A stretch of 64,000 nt of DNA from Hawksworthiomyces lignivorus (lineage: Eukaryota > Ascomycota > Sordariomycetes > Ophiostomatales > Ophiostomataceae): assembly GCA_002917075.1 (NCBI GenBank), contig NTMA01000092.1, forward strand, positions 62,001 to 126,000. Reading direction: 5' to 3'. The translations under genes were made by a program, and so were the position numbers. Shown here in pieces: positions 24,101 through 37,329 of this stretch (the first letter of the stretch is position 1; every line of letters begins with the position of its first letter). The notes beneath the pieces were generated by a model. It saw nothing but the letters and a program-made list of their open reading frames with translations, was not told the DNA's origin and made no database searches.

Positions 24101-24683
24101 CCAATATCGACCGTCCTGAATGCTGATGATGTGTTGCTTTCCAGCTCAAAAAGACGCAGCGGAAATCAAGAAGCTGACAAAGGCCGACATGATCGAATTT
24201 TACAAGCACTACATCCACCCGAAGTCCCCTGCTCGCGCAAAGCTGTCGGTTCACCTGATAGCGCAGGCTAAGAGCGACGTCACGACGAAGCAAATTTCCG
24301 ACCTGGTGAAAGCGCTTGAGCTGCAGAAGGAGGCGGCCGCCCAGGCAGCGGTGGATCTCCAAGCACGACTCAGTGCAGCGCACCATGACGAGGCGAAGGA
24401 GATTGAAGGCCTGAAAACCTACCTGACAACAGAGCTTGAGGTGACGGAAGACAAGATCGATGTTGCTGTGGAGGCATGGAAATCGCTGTCCAAGTACCAC
24501 AAAGCGACAAACGGCGTGGAGCACACTGATCAGGAGGAAGCCGGTCCCCGGCGGGCGATCAACGGCACGGTGCCGGTGTACATTAAGGATATTCGTGATT
24601 TCCGATCAAGTCTGTCACTGACTGGAGGGCCGCGGGCTTTGACGGACATTAGCGAATTCATGGATGTGGATGCCAAGCTCTGA
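21199..24683 (+). CDS. Insulin-degrading enzyme / Ste23-type M16 metalloprotease
   Basis: Four exons, 21199-21444, 21504-22358, 22428-24063 and 24145-24683, give 1091 residues. M16A insulinases are clam-shaped zinc proteases that degrade small peptides; the yeast relative Ste23 also trims the a-factor precursor. The inverted zinc motif H78-x-x-E81-H82 (HAVEH) spans the first intron, and the third ligand is E172 in the AVDSENKKN segment. The conserved GTKKFPEENAYNQYL, NPKHPF and ERLLSG blocks and the C-terminal half (KEQLGYVVFSG) are all present. The start at MAPTSRESQQG matches what I recall of fungal orthologues. However, the frame stays open upstream for 273 more codons to an ATG at 20380, and the bases just before read RKRRFST, like a mitochondrial cleavage site, so a longer isoform is possible. 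Confidence 0.95.
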
Positions 24684-27096
24684 GAGAAAAGGGCTACTGC
24701 ATTTTGTTTTATCATTTTTGTATAGAGTTTTACGCGTTATTCTCATGCCAGCCTCATTCGTCATGCTGTGACAGTTCCCTTCCTTTTTTTATTTTATTTT
24801 ATTTTTATGTCGTTTCTGTTTTTGTCAAGAATCTTATTGCAACTGCATTTGAGCGGCTTTTCGAAGGACGGGCCGATCCTCTTCAGTATACGATAGCACG
24901 CAGGCATGGATCGCCATGGATCGCTAAGTGCCGAAAGGGCTGGTTAGGGCAATGCAACCAAGAGCCGTCATGCACAGGATATATGGGGGTCAATTTTAGG
25001 GGCTCTCGAGGCTCATAATTAGGAAGAGGTTGGCGAAAGCGATATGGGCAATGAAGAACTGGTGGAGGCGCAAGTCATTTCGGATTTCGGGCAAGGTCAT
25101 TGTTGTTTGATAGAGGCGGAGCTCAAATACACGTTGGTTCTTATTATTGAAATAACCAAAGGATAGCCAAAGGGCGATACGAGTTTACGTTTTGGGTGGA
25201 TTGAGAGGCAATGCTGCTCCTTGGGCAGGCAAGGCAACATGGCGGCCTATGCGTTGCAGGGCCGGGGCCTTGGACAGGGCGAGGCGGCCAAAACGACTTG
25301 CAACCTGTTGTCCACAAATGTATTTGCAGCCGCACGCAAAGTAGCAGCATCCTGTATGTCATGGACAGGGACTGAAGGCCGCTACCGTGGCTTAGCTGAG
25401 TCCGCCACACACCAGACAGGGCAGGCATGAGCGGCTCCTCGTCAGCTCTGGAGATATTACTCTGCAACTACGAGTACGAGTAGTAACGAGTAGTAATCCG
25501 GATGCCCTAAGGTTATTTTGCACGAATTACAGAGGGGTCCGTTGAGTCCAGCGGGAGGCGCCCCCCCTCTTAAGGAGAGCCCCGTGAGCCCCTCTCTTTT
25601 ACGTCGGAACGGAGCACATGGGTATCCACTTGCTCCCAAACCTGGTCAAGTTGCCCATCGCCTGGCTGCAGCTGGAGTGGGCAAAAAATACTACGACTAT
25701 ATAAAAATCCTTTCGAGAGACAACCTCATAGGCGCTAAAGTGCTCTATCGTGCGGTGCTGTATTTGAAGTGCCCAATTCGAGAATCCCTTCTCTCCCGCT
25801 ACGACTACTAAGAGGTTGTGTAAGCGGTTGCTCGCTGACCGAAATAAAAAGGTGATAATAAGTAAGGAGAGTGGATAGAAAGGCTCGAACGAACACGCCA
25901 TGTTATGTATGTATGCATGCCCTTAGTCAACTGAAATTTTCTCTTTGCTCTTTTGTCTGGTTGCAACTCAAGCCTACAGACACATTTCACCGTAGGCTGT
26001 ACTCCGTATGTGCAAGGAGAACGCACAGTATCATTATGTAAGATAGCTTAGCTTGCAGGATGCACATTCCGGGGAGGGATGAGGGTTAGGCACTACCGGC
26101 AGAGCTTTACTATTACTAGTACTATTCAGAGAATTTTGAGTGGATCGGCGGACAACTTTAGCCACTTGGGGAGGAATGTGGGAGGGCTCTCCCAGCGAGG
26201 GAGAGAGAGATAGAGAGCGAGAGAGAGTGAGAAGAGGCCAGTAGAAAGTAGTGGACAGTGTGACTTGCAGAACCCTCTTTTTTTTTTTTCACAATTCTTT
26301 TCCGCTTCCATCCCGGTTTGAAGATTCTTTCAGGTCGTCTGCCGCTCTCTCTCTCTGTGCCTCTCTCTGTCTCTCACTCCCGCTACTGTCACTAAAGAAT
26401 GACTATGGCCTTGGCCACTCTCCTCTCGTCCTCACTGCTATTCTCCTGTTTTCTCATGCGCTAAGCTGCATGTTCCATACTCCGTACACCGTATACGTAT
26501 TACTCCCTGTACTCTCTCTCTGCATGTGGATGGGACTAGAAAGTATAAGCGGCCGATTTGAAATTTCTTGAGTCGAAATTTTGCTCGTGTCTTTTTCCTT
26601 TTCCATTTCTTATTTTTGCTTCCCTTTATTTTCTTCCCCCCTTCTCCTCCTTTCTTCTTTTCTTGAACCTCTTTCTTTCTCCTATTTTCAAACCTTCCTC
26701 TCGCGGACCGTGGGGCGGATCTCTCTGGGAGGAGCAATTCGCCTTGTCTGTTGCAGGGATCGTTTTCGGAATACAGTGCTAGAAAAAGGGGAGGAAGAGG
26801 GAAACACGAAGAAAGGCAGAGGCGAAAAATCCCAGTAGTTTCTGTACCAGGGCCTGCTACAATCGCTGTCGCTGTCCAACACTCAAAGGGCCCCTAAAAA
26901 GAGAGCCAGAGACCAAAGACCAAAGATATAATACAGAATTGTGAAGCGAGTGCGTCGTGAGAAAAACGCCTAATCTAATCGCTAAAGGGAGTCCCTCACT
27001 GCCCCCCCCCCCATCTAATGCTAGAGACACACCTCGTGTTCCATTGCCGCCGCAACTGCCACTACAACTGCCACCACAACTGCCAGCACGACTTAA
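24684..27096. other. Intergenic region IDE / ubiquitin hydrolase
   Basis: About 2.4 kb with no supportable gene. It contains TACTCCGTA copies at 26000 and 26478, a GA/CT-rich patch near 26190-26370, and a strongly pyrimidine-rich tract at about 26575-26700 typical of a leader. These suggest that transcription of the next gene begins around here. Confidence 0.55.
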
Positions 27097-28035
27097 TTGC
27101 CTCGCGAATCTCATCCTTGCCTCCAAACTGTCTGCCTCGAGCTGCCCGTGCAGCTCACTTTCACCACGTCTTCCCTAAAGAAACGCAAGATTTCGCGTCC
27201 GTCGAGAAGAGGCGACGATAACACTGTTCCTTCCCGCCTGCACACCGACTCGCCCCATCACCAGCGAGAGCCACACCAGCATCGAAATCGCTCTTCTCTC
27301 TCCTCTCCTTCTTCTCCATCAGAGCAGCAGACACAGCTGCAGAAACAGCAACATCCACGACAGCGCGCGTCAAACGCTGTCCACAACCACGGCAGCCGCC
27401 AGCAAACGTCTATACTTCAGTCGACGGAAAGGGAGGAGGATCACGAAGAGGATCACGACGAGGACCACGACGACCTTGACGACGCTGACGAAGACTGCGA
27501 CGTAGACGAGGAAGACGAAGAAGAAGACGAAGAAGACGACGACGAAAACAGCGACTCCAATCTCGCATTTTCCTTTTCTGCCGCCTCTACGCCCACCTAC
27601 AGCCGCTCCGGTTCTGTGCCACTGCCGCCGCCCAGAACAGCAGCCGCCGATTACCTGGACGTCGACAGCGAGGCCCAGGAAGCCAGCGGCCTCGACCCGT
27701 CATCCCCCACGTCCAGCTCCTCCGCCCTATCAGAGTCTGCCGCGAGCAGCCTAGCCAGCAGCAGCGCCACGCTCGTCGGAGGCCACGACCACCGGTCCAG
27801 AAACGGAACCAGCAACCGTCGTGCCGGTCGTCTAGCTGGCAGCACCGCATCCGCAGCCGGTGCCCTGAACCAGCGTCGACGAAACCGGAACCTGCAGCAG
27901 CAGCAGCAGCAGCAGCAGCACAAAACCGACTCGAACTCCCTTCACCCGCCGCTTCCTGCGCACCGCCGCCCCCATCCGCGACGTCACGAGCGGAGCCAGT
28001 CACCACTCGTCCCCGTCTCCCACCGCGCCATCATC
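27097..28035 (+). other. 312-codon open frame without ATG, in frame with the ubiquitin hydrolase
   Basis: After an in-frame TAA at 27094-27096 the frame is open for 312 codons and runs directly into the hydrolase, yet has no ATG before 28036. Its translation looks protein-like: a basic start (SLKKRKISRPSRRGDD), a long Asp/Glu block (EEDEEDDDEN type), Ser-rich stretches and an eight-Gln run encoded by CAG repeats at 27895-27918. Either an upstream spliced exon supplies the start, a near-cognate codon is used, or the leader is open by compositional chance. Confidence 0.45.
27895..27918 (+). repeat. (CAG)8 microsatellite
   Basis: Eight perfect CAG units in the ATG-less open frame upstream of the ubiquitin hydrolase; read as Gln in that frame. 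Confidence 0.9.
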
Positions 28036-31000
28036 ATGGGCGGAGCAAGCGACCTCTCCCCCCACCGATCTAGCTCGCCTCTGAAGCGACCCGCCTCCAG
28101 CATGGAGCAGGTATCAGACACCGCGAGCTCGGGCACCAGCGCTGCCGCCGGATCGCACACCGTCTCCAACACCACAACGCCCTCCATGCACACTGCCGAT
28201 GTCAAGGAAGACATCGACATGATCTCCCTCCCGCCAGCAGAAGACGCCGAGCCCCAGCCGTCTGCAGATGCCGGCGAGAAGAAAGCAGACGCGCAGCCCG
28301 CGCAGCCCGCGCAGCCCGTGCAGCCTGCCCCGCCTCCTCCCATCGAAGAGCAGATCCGCACAATCGAGGATCTCGTAAAGTCGTTCAACTCGGGCGAGCT
28401 GCAAGAAGGCACAGCCGCGTACCTCGTGTCCCGCCGCTGGCTCGCCCCCGCCCAGGCCCTGGGCAGCGGGGACGCCGCCAAGGCCGCCAAAGCCCTGCCC
28501 CAGGGCACGCTGGGTCCCGTCGACAACGCCGACATCATCGACAGCATCGTCCAGGACATTGACGGCGAGCCCGCCGTGCGCCTGAAGCCCGGCATCGGCC
28601 AAGAGCACTTTGAGTACTTCCCCAAGGCCGCCTGGGACCACCTCGTCTCCTGGTATGGACTGGCCGAGGGCCAGCTGCCCATCGTCCGCTACGCCTACAA
28701 CACCGCCCAGGCCCACATGGAGCCATACGTGCAGTACGAGCTGCACCCGCCCGTCTTCACCCTGCACCGCCTGTGGTCCCTCGTCAGCGGCATCCCCCAC
28801 GACAGGGAGGTCCCCGACGTCAGCCAGCCCGCGCCCGTCATCCTGTGCACCAGCAGCTGCAACGTCCAGAAGTTTCTGAAGCGGGCTAAGATCCTGCTGC
28901 ACATTCCCATGGGCCGTCGCGTGCGCATATGGCGCGTGCCGCGAAAGCTGGCTGCCGGTAACGAGCCTTCTTCGTCTGCGTCGGCGGCGCCGACGTCCTT
29001 GTCTACGCCGCCGGACTCGCCCAGGCCCGCGGCCAGAAACGGCGCCGGCAGCGCGGTCACCAGCGACCCGAACAACCCGCAGGACTCGTGGTCCAAGCTG
29101 CTGCTCGAGGTGACCGATTTCATGAAGCTGCAGAACAGCGCAGAGCGCGAGCAGCTCGACCAGGTCCAGGACATGACCCACGACGGCAACTACAACGGCC
29201 AGCGCACGCTGGCCTTTATCTCTCTGACCGTCGACCAGACCATCGTGCTGGACGAGAACGTCGAGCGCACCCACTGGGTGTCCACGCACAGGGGCAAGTC
29301 GGGCGGCAAGGCCAAGGCATCAGAGCTTGCCGCGCGCAACGGAGCAGCAGCAGCAGCAGCAGGAGCGTCCGCCTCGTCCTCGTCTCTGGTGGGCGCCGCG
29401 AACGCCGCTGCCGCCCGCGCCAGCGCCGCCACGAGCACGGCCGCCAGCAGCGGCCGCAGCAGCCCCAGCCGCACGGGACCCGTCACGCGGGGCAGGGCAA
29501 AGCACAAGTCCGGCCGCACGCTGGGCTGCGTCGGCCTGAGCAATCTCGGCAACACGTGCTACATGAACTCGGCCCTGCAGTGCGTCCGCAGCGTCGAGGA
29601 GCTGACCAAGTACTTCCTCGTGCACGAGAACGAGGCCGAGATCAACCACTCCAACCCCCTCGGCCACGGCGGCAACGTCGCCAACGCCTACGCCTTTTTG
29701 CTGGACGAGATCTACAAGGACTCGGTGCCCATGTCCATCTCGCCGCGCCCGTTCAAGTCCACCATCGGCCGCTACGCGCCGTCCTTTTCCGGCTACGGCC
29801 AGCAGGACTCGCAGGAGTTCCTCGGCTTCCTGCTCGACGGCCTGCAGGAGGACCTGAGCCGCGTCAAGAAGAAGCCGTACATCCCCAAGCCCGACTCCAC
29901 CGACGAGATGATCGGCAACCCGGCCGCCATCCGCGAGATGGCCGACAAGGTCTGGGACATCACCAAGCGGCGCGACGACTCCATCATCGCCGACCTCTTC
30001 ACCGGCATGTACAAGTCGACCCTGATCTGCCCCGTCTGCCAAAAGGTCAGCATCACTTTCGATCCCTTCACCAACCTGACGCTGCCCCTGCCCATCCAGA
30101 GCGTCTGGTCCAAGACCATCCGCTACGTGCCGCTCAACGACCGCCCCGTCGCCGTCGAGGTTGAGCTCGACAAGACCAGCAGCATCCGCGCCCTCAAGGA
30201 CTTTGTCAGCGTCCGCGTCGACGTCCCGACCGACCGCCTGGTCGCCGTCGAGGAGCTGCGCGACAACATCTACAAGATCTACGACGACCTCAAGTGTGTG
30301 TCCGAGGAGATCAGCGCCAACGACCACGTCGCCGTCTTCGAGGTCGAGACCGCCCCCACCAACAACACCGCCGCTCCCATGCCCCGCAAGAAGTACCGCT
30401 CCATGCTGGACATTGACCAGGCCCCCGAGCTGCCCACCTGGGACAGCCCCCTGGCCGAGCGCCTCCTGGTGCCCGTCCTGCACCGCTTCGACCCGGCGCA
30501 CCAGCGCCGCAAGTTTATCAAGGGCAGCGGCATGGCCGGCCCGCCCCACTTTATCGTCCTGACCCGCGACGAGGCCCGCAGCGAGGACGCCATCCGCCGC
30601 AAGATCCTCGAAAAGGTCGCCTCCTTCTCGACCTGGTCGGGTTTCGCCCGGGCCGAAGAGGCCGCCACCGCGCAGGAGCAGCCCGACGAGGGCTCCGCGG
30701 ACGGCGCCGCAGACAGCGACGTGGTCGTCGCCACCGCGTCGGACGCAGACTCGTCCGGCGACGGTAAGGTAGTCGCCAAGTCCGTCGAGGGCGAAGACGA
30801 CCTCGTGGACGTGACCATGAACGACGCCGGCGGCGGCGACGCGGCCAGCAGCAGCCAGGCCAAGCAGTAAGTACTTTTCCATAGCTAGAAAGGGCACCAA
30901 AAAAAAAAAAAAACAGCTCTGCAAGATGCTAACCCGCTCCCCTTTTTCGTCTCTCCAGGTCATCTTCCAAGGTTCTGCGCAAGTTCAATCGCCATCGTCC

Positions 31001-33419
31001 AAAGTGGGTGACTGATCCGAGCATCTATCTTGATGGCGAGATGCAGAGCCTCTTTGACATGAGCTACTTTGAGGACGGAAATAATATCATCCCCAGCAGC
31101 TGGCCCAGCTCGAGCGATAAGCAGTACCCCAGAATCCGGTCTCGGGTGCCGCAGCCGCCCGTCGCGGCTGCGTCTGCGGACCAGGACATGAGCAGCCCGA
31201 GCACGTGGGAGAGCGCCCCTGGCAGCGAGAACGAGAGCAGCCAGGAGGAGGAGGCAGAGGGGGCTGCCAACGGAGCGGCCGTGGCGTCTGAGGTGACCCG
31301 CATGGTTGACGAGTCGGACGAGGACGATGGCGTCCTCCCTGTAGCACAGGTATGTATTGTATTCCGCCCAGTTTTGCTAGATTCAGTGTTCCCGTGATCA
31401 GCTTTCTCTGACATATAAAAAACAGCGTCTTGCTCTTCGCCATCAGGCTGCTACCAAGGGGCCCGCCGGCCGACGAAAGGGACTGAAGCCGCATCAGAAG
31501 ACCTACGGAACCAAGGGAGCAAGGCGGCGGCAGAGGCAGCTCCAGGGAGCCGCCAGCCAGCAGCACAGCGATCCCGACAAGGACGAAGACGATGTTGAAG
31601 ACGAGAGCAAGAATCAGTCGTCTACAGCAGCAGCAGCAGCAGCAGCAGCATCTGTCGATAGTGGTCCGCTGGTGCGTCTGGGCGAGGGCATCATGGTCGA
31701 ATGGCACCCGGACGCATGGGATCTGATCTTCGGCAAGGAGGACGCCGACGATCATCTGCGCGGGGAGCGGACGTACCTGGATCCGGACGTCCTGAGCGAC
31801 CCAGAGCTCAAGGAGAAGCGAGAGAAGCGGCTGAGCCGCCGCAAGCGCGGCCTGACCCTGGACGAGTGCCTGGACGAGTTTGAGCGCGAGGAGATCCTGT
31901 CCGAGAACGACACCTGGTACTGCCCCCGCTGCAAGGAGCACCGCCGGGCCAGCAAGAAGTTCGACCTGTGGAAGACGCCCGACATCCTCGTCGTCCATCT
32001 GAAGCGGTTCAGCTCAAGCGGATGGCGCCGCGACAAGCTGGACACGCGCGTCGACTTCCCCGTCGAGGGCCTGGACCTCGAGAAGAGGGTGCTCGACCGG
32101 CAGTCCGGCAAGCAGGAGGTCTACGACCTCATCGCCGTAGACGACCACTGGGGCGGTCTCGGCGGCGGCCACTATACCGCGTTTGCCAAGAACTTTGTAG
32201 ACCACCAGTGGTACGAGTACAACGGTATGTTTTGTTTTCTTCTTCTACTCTGTATTTTTCCCCATGAGCGTCTGTCTAGCAGGAGGCATGTATCTGACAA
32301 AAAAAAAAAAAAAACACAGACTCGTCCGTTTCCAAGGTCAGTGACCCCGCCCGCGTGGTCTCGTCGGCCGCCTACCTGCTATTCTACAGACGGCGGTCAG
32401 ACGTGCCCCTGGGCGGTCCTCGGTTCAAGGAGATCGAGGACAAGTTCAATCGTCAGGCGGCGGCCGCCTCCGACGACGAAGCGTCCGATTCGGGGGAAGG
32501 TCAGCGTCTCGACATCGGCTCCTCCTTAACTGGGTCGTCGAGCGCTTTGAAAGGAGCAGGAGCGGGTCTCCGTCATCGCGCAAGTCCTGGCTTGGCTAGC
32601 AGCGGAACCAGCTCCCTGACGCTGACTGCGAACGGCGGCGGCGGCGCGGTCCTCGACGGCGGGGACGGCGACGACGACGACGCGAGCTACCCGCCTCCCT
32701 ACGGCCCCTCCATCGTCGACTTCCGCAGCAGCGCTCTCACCAGGGCGCAGAACGTAGACTCAGCAGACGAGTTCGACGACAACGGGGACGACGCAGATGA
32801 CCTGCGCCCCCGCGTCGTCGAGACGTCCAACATTCTCAACTTTGGCAGCTCCATGCTCACCAGCTCTAGCGTTTTCGGCGAAGACGGCCTGATCCGCAAG
32901 TCCGTCGAGACGGGCGACCACTTTGGCGGATCGATCTTGGGCAAGAGCAGCGCCGACCAGGGAAACTGGACGGACCAGAGCTGGGGCTGGAAGATTGATG
33001 CTTCCGCCAACCGGAATTCACCCGGCTCCGACGAGGCCGTTGTCGACGAGATGGAGCACGGCGACACTGCCATGTCCTCTATCAGCGGCGCCGTCACGGC
33101 TCACGACGCCGACCAGATGAGCATGGACAGCGCCGCCGCCGACTTTGGCGAGTCCTTTTCGTCGACCGCCGTGAGCGCCGGCGGCGGCGGTGACGACGGC
33201 GACGAGCTGCTGCTGTCCGACGCGCAGCTGCCGCCGCCGCCGCCCGACCCGCTTGCGCAGGCCAGCATGGAAGACATCCAGCAGCACGTCTGGGCGAGCA
33301 AGGAAGAGGCCGCCGAGCGCGTGCACACGGTCGAGCTGCCAGACGAGGAGGACCAGGGCTCCGGAAAGGTCGTGGACATTCTCATCTCGGAAGACGAGAC
33401 GACCAAGATGGAGGGTTGA
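28036..33419 (+). CDS. Ubiquitin carboxyl-terminal hydrolase, Ubp12/USP15 type
   Basis: Four exons, 28036-30866, 30959-31349, 31426-32224 and 32320-33419, give 1706 residues from the first in-frame ATG (MGGASDLSPHRSSSPLKRPASSME). The enzyme is a cysteine protease that removes ubiquitin from targets. A DUSP-type region (about 104-300) precedes the catalytic core. The Cys box GLSNLGNTCYMNS has C508, the His box GGGHYTAF has H1323, and a zinc ribbon is formed by C665/C668 (CPVC) and C1240/C1243 (CPRC). A long acidic, low-complexity insertion (about 945-1150) splits the core, as in Ubp12 and USP4/11/15. The tail 1366-1706 is Asp/Ser-rich without a domain. Intron 2 has two possible acceptors (31425, or 31446-31447 giving seven residues fewer). 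GC-rich third positions create long but meaningless antisense frames. Confidence 0.93.
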
Positions 33420-36287
33420 GGGAAAGAGGGCATGGGGCAGGCACCAGTCTTCTTTTTTCAGTGAATTGCATAGCTAGAGCAGCATTGGCTACAAGGGCAC
33501 CTTGTTCCTCTCTTCCTCGGGTTCCCCAGACTATATAGAGGCACCGAAGTGAAGAGAAGGAGAGGAGAGGAAGCTACGGAGAGGCGGCATTTATGATTTC
33601 CCTTGTGAGATATACGGTTTTGTCCGCCTGGTGTTGAGTGTTTTTTTTTTTTGTTTTCTTCCTGCATCCAGTACATATCATGTTGCACAGTAGTTGCAAC
33701 CACAACAAAGCACACATTTTATACAAGAGGGGTGAAGAGCGGGCTATGAGCATTAGACAACGGGGTGTGCCGTTTCTTTTTTTTTTCATATCAATGTTTA
33801 AGTTTTTTTATCTGTTCAATCTCTTCTACCAGGAACTTTTGCTTCTTCTAGTGAATACATGCGTGGCAATGTCGTTTGTCATAGACATCGAAGCACAGCT
33901 TGCATCTCTGTTCCCGACGATGAGGCCCAGACAAGGGGAAAAAAGAAAGTGGATTCTAGCAAGATGCAAGTCCTTAATGAACAGCAGCCCTCGCAGCTGT
34001 TTCACGCACAGCTCTTGAATCAGATGAAACCCGGTTTCTGCGTGGAAGACAAGTAGACCGGATCAAGGCAGCCAAAGCGGCCGGCAGCAAGCGAGTTTTT
34101 CTGCGTGAGTCTTTGGGACGAACACGACGAGCGGCTGCTCTCCGTCAAAGTGTATGCGTGTATGCAAAGTGTCTTGGCACATCTGGCGGCTCCGACATAC
34201 ATATGCGCAACACCATTGTTCATTGCGGCCTAGGCGCAAAACAGAGGTGAAGATGCTCGTAGAAGGAAGAGAAGAAAGCCCCGAGCGCGAGAAAGTGTAA
34301 AAACCAAAATTTCCTTTCTCTCCTCCTCAACTGGGCGTTGGTACCAAGGATCTGTGCTGTGCACGGCTTCGCACAGACGTCTCCTCCCTGCTTCGTCCCT
34401 TCTATTTCTCCGGCGCGCTCCCCTTTCTTCCTGATGCCCAAGGCGTTCTGCCATTGTCTCGGGGAGCAGATTCGGGGAACACAGAAAGCCAATTCTGTCC
34501 GGTTCGAGTTGGGATTTTCTCTTGTCTCGCCGATGCAACTTCTTCTCGGTGCGAAAAACTTCACATCGAGGTCGCATTACCAAGTTGCTGGGGTCTTGTT
34601 CATAAGGCACAGGGGACCGGAAAAAGGAGAACGTCGAGTCCCGCTGCTCATCTGGCAGTTATTATACGTGAAATAGAAATACTACCTGGCTCCGTCAATA
34701 TGCTCTGCGCTCAGAGCCGCAAGCGCCTATTCGTATCCCGTATATACGCCATGAATAATATTGATATTTTTTCGGCTGGCTGCGTTTCCGTTGTTTTGGA
34801 CCTCGAGCTTCGGGTACCAGAGGTAGACTCAGCATGCGATGTATGTATACATAGATTGCGTGCTTCACTTGCTCACCGTTCGGGTTGACCTTCCAACAAC
34901 GCACTGGCACAATCCTCTGTGCTTGCCTGTGGGCTCCCCTACAGAAAGGAAAGGATCAGAGGAGCCGTCTCCTGCGTCGCTCAGCCCGGAATCCTATCCT
35001 CTCGCAGGCACCTCTGGCCAAAACGCAGCGATCTTACGAGTCCTACAGAGACGCTCTCGCAATCCTATGTATATATGCGGCGAGGACCAGGCCGTGGCTG
35101 TTTTCTCCATCTTTGCCTTTGGGTCCACGAACGACAGCACCCCTAGCCAGAAGCATCGCCCGCCCTGTCGCTACTGTTTCCCCCCTCTGTTTACGAGCAG
35201 GCTTCAACGAGCGGAACCCGACCAGGGCCTGGCCGAACCAAACAAGGAGCAGAGAAGGGAACGGCTACGCGTATGTATAGTACGTATAGTATGTACCATG
35301 GCCTCCCCCTAGTGACGCGTGCTGCACCTAGCAACTCTGCTCTAGGAGAATTATATGATGATGATTTATCTTCTCTCTTACTTTCTTTTTCCTTCTTATT
35401 GCTCCTAGCGTGCGGGCCATTTATAGTAACGTAATAATAATATGTCTTTTTTTGTGGCATCCTCTTGTTGTGGTCGTAGCCATCGCACACGGGGAGAGAA
35501 ATCCCTCCATCCGCCAATGTCGTCCCCCGTACGCGCCGCCCTCCTTCTGCCTCTGTGCCGTGGTCCCCCTTCTCTCTGTCGGGTACTAACTCCACACAAA
35601 TACTGGATCCTCTCGTGGATTAATTTCCCTTTCCCTCCTTGTAAGGCGGAACTTGCCACAGCGCCATTTTTCATGCTTCGTCCATTTGTTCTTCCTTTCT
35701 TTTTTCTCCCCTTCCGCACCGCAGAGACCTTGATTTGTTGGCCGCGTCTTGGGAGCAGATGCACCACGCGCTGTTAGGCGGACGGCGTGGGCTTTAGCGA
35801 TCGCCTAAGCCATTAGCGCACTCCAGTGGCCGCATACGTCGTATATGTGCACTTGTACGGTTTTCTCTGCCTGCTCGCTTTTCGCACAGAGTGCCGCGGA
35901 ATCTACGGTGTCGCCGCGTGCAAGGCCGAGCAGATCGGGCACTCGGTCGTCAGGCGTGCCAGAGGTCTCTTATCAAATAGCTGGTAGTATTTGCATGTGC
36001 ATTTTGTAAATGCTGCTACGATCCTATTTGAAGATCGATATTACAGGGCCGCCATCGACGTTCCCATGGTTGTATTTGTTCTGAGATTTCACACGCCAGA
36101 GGGAACAGGGCCGCACGTGGCTCTCCGCTTGGCACTTTCGGGGGGTCCTTGTAGCCAGTGAAACAGCGCTCCTCCTCCCCCCCCCTGTGCAGTAGCTTGA
36201 CAGTAGGCTGCAGTAGATGACACAGCTGTTATTTGGTTTTCTCTCACCGATGGGCAGACGAGATGTACGACTACAGGGCTCTGGGCC

Positions 36288-36308
36288 AAAAAAAAAAAAA
36301 AAAAAAAA
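36288..36308. repeat. Poly-A run (21 bases)
   Basis: Uninterrupted homopolymer in non-coding DNA; the length may be affected by sequencing error. Confidence 0.85.
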
Positions 36309-37297
36309 GGAGAGTACTGAGACTAGACTGCGCGTACACAGGTATACATACTATGCCCTGTCTTGCGACTCTGGAACCTTTGTCCCGGTCTTGCGTGAGA
36401 GGGATTTTCTTGAATGTTTCGCCCACGCGAGATATTACTTCTTGTTCTGACATTTCTAAATTAACATCTCAGCCGCCAACAGTAGGAGCTGCAAGTCTGC
36501 CTTGCTTGGGCAATTTCAGCATTGTTCACATCCCACCAATAGAGAGATTTCCATCTTCTGTTTTATTCTGCCCTTCTCTTTCTGTGAGATGAACTCTGAA
36601 AGAGGGATGCAATTAAAAATTGAAAAGAAAAACTAAGGCGCAGAGCTGAATGGCGAAACCAAACGTCATCGCAGAGCACGTCCCATCACACTGGCGCGCG
36701 ACCAAAAGATGAACTAGATGCCAGCAGAGCATAGCTCCCCGAATCTATGGCGGCCCAAACTTTGCAAGCGTCATCAATAGTAAGGGGATGTGGCTTGTAT
36801 TGTATTACCAGATTTTGGGAACTCACAAGGGGAATGAAAAGAGAAAAATGGCAATGCTGAAATGCGTGCAAACACCATCTTTCTGGTTTGTCCCACAGCC
36901 CTGTCCATGGATACTCGGATACGGAGTACCAGCAGACAAAAACAAAATCCTTCTCAACTCGCTTAATATCAGATTGGTGTGTGTCGTCTAGATACTCAGG
37001 CAGTACTCAAATAGAGGAGAAGTATACATAGGCTTATTGGGCAATATGGCGAATGCACATTACGGTACAATAATCAGCCCTCTAAGCTGAGGTTTGGGCA
37101 CCTAACGCAGTAACAGGCGCGGCCTCGGTCTAGCTATTCTTCTTTTGTATGTAACGTGCATTCGTAATATGTGTGGGAGGTACTGTACTCCCGTATCTCA
37201 CATCGAGCTGATACAGCACGTCTTCCTTATCTCGAAGTGTGCCACACCCCCGATTTTTGGCTGTCTTCGCGTATGCGTGGGTCCCCTGTCTGGAAAC

Positions 37298-37329
37298 GGG
37301 GGGGAAGCAGCTCTGGGGTTGGGGGAGGG
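37298..37329 (+). other. Candidate G-quadruplex
   Basis: Four G runs of 7, 4, 5 and 3 bases separated by 10, 2 and 1 bases. This fits the usual intramolecular G-quadruplex pattern except for one long loop. No function is implied. Confidence 0.35.

Noticed and set aside
29320..30963. 547-codon open frame antisense to the ubiquitin hydrolase
   Set aside because: It mirrors GC-rich third positions of the sense gene and its translation is repetitive Val/Asp/Gly/Leu with no domain.
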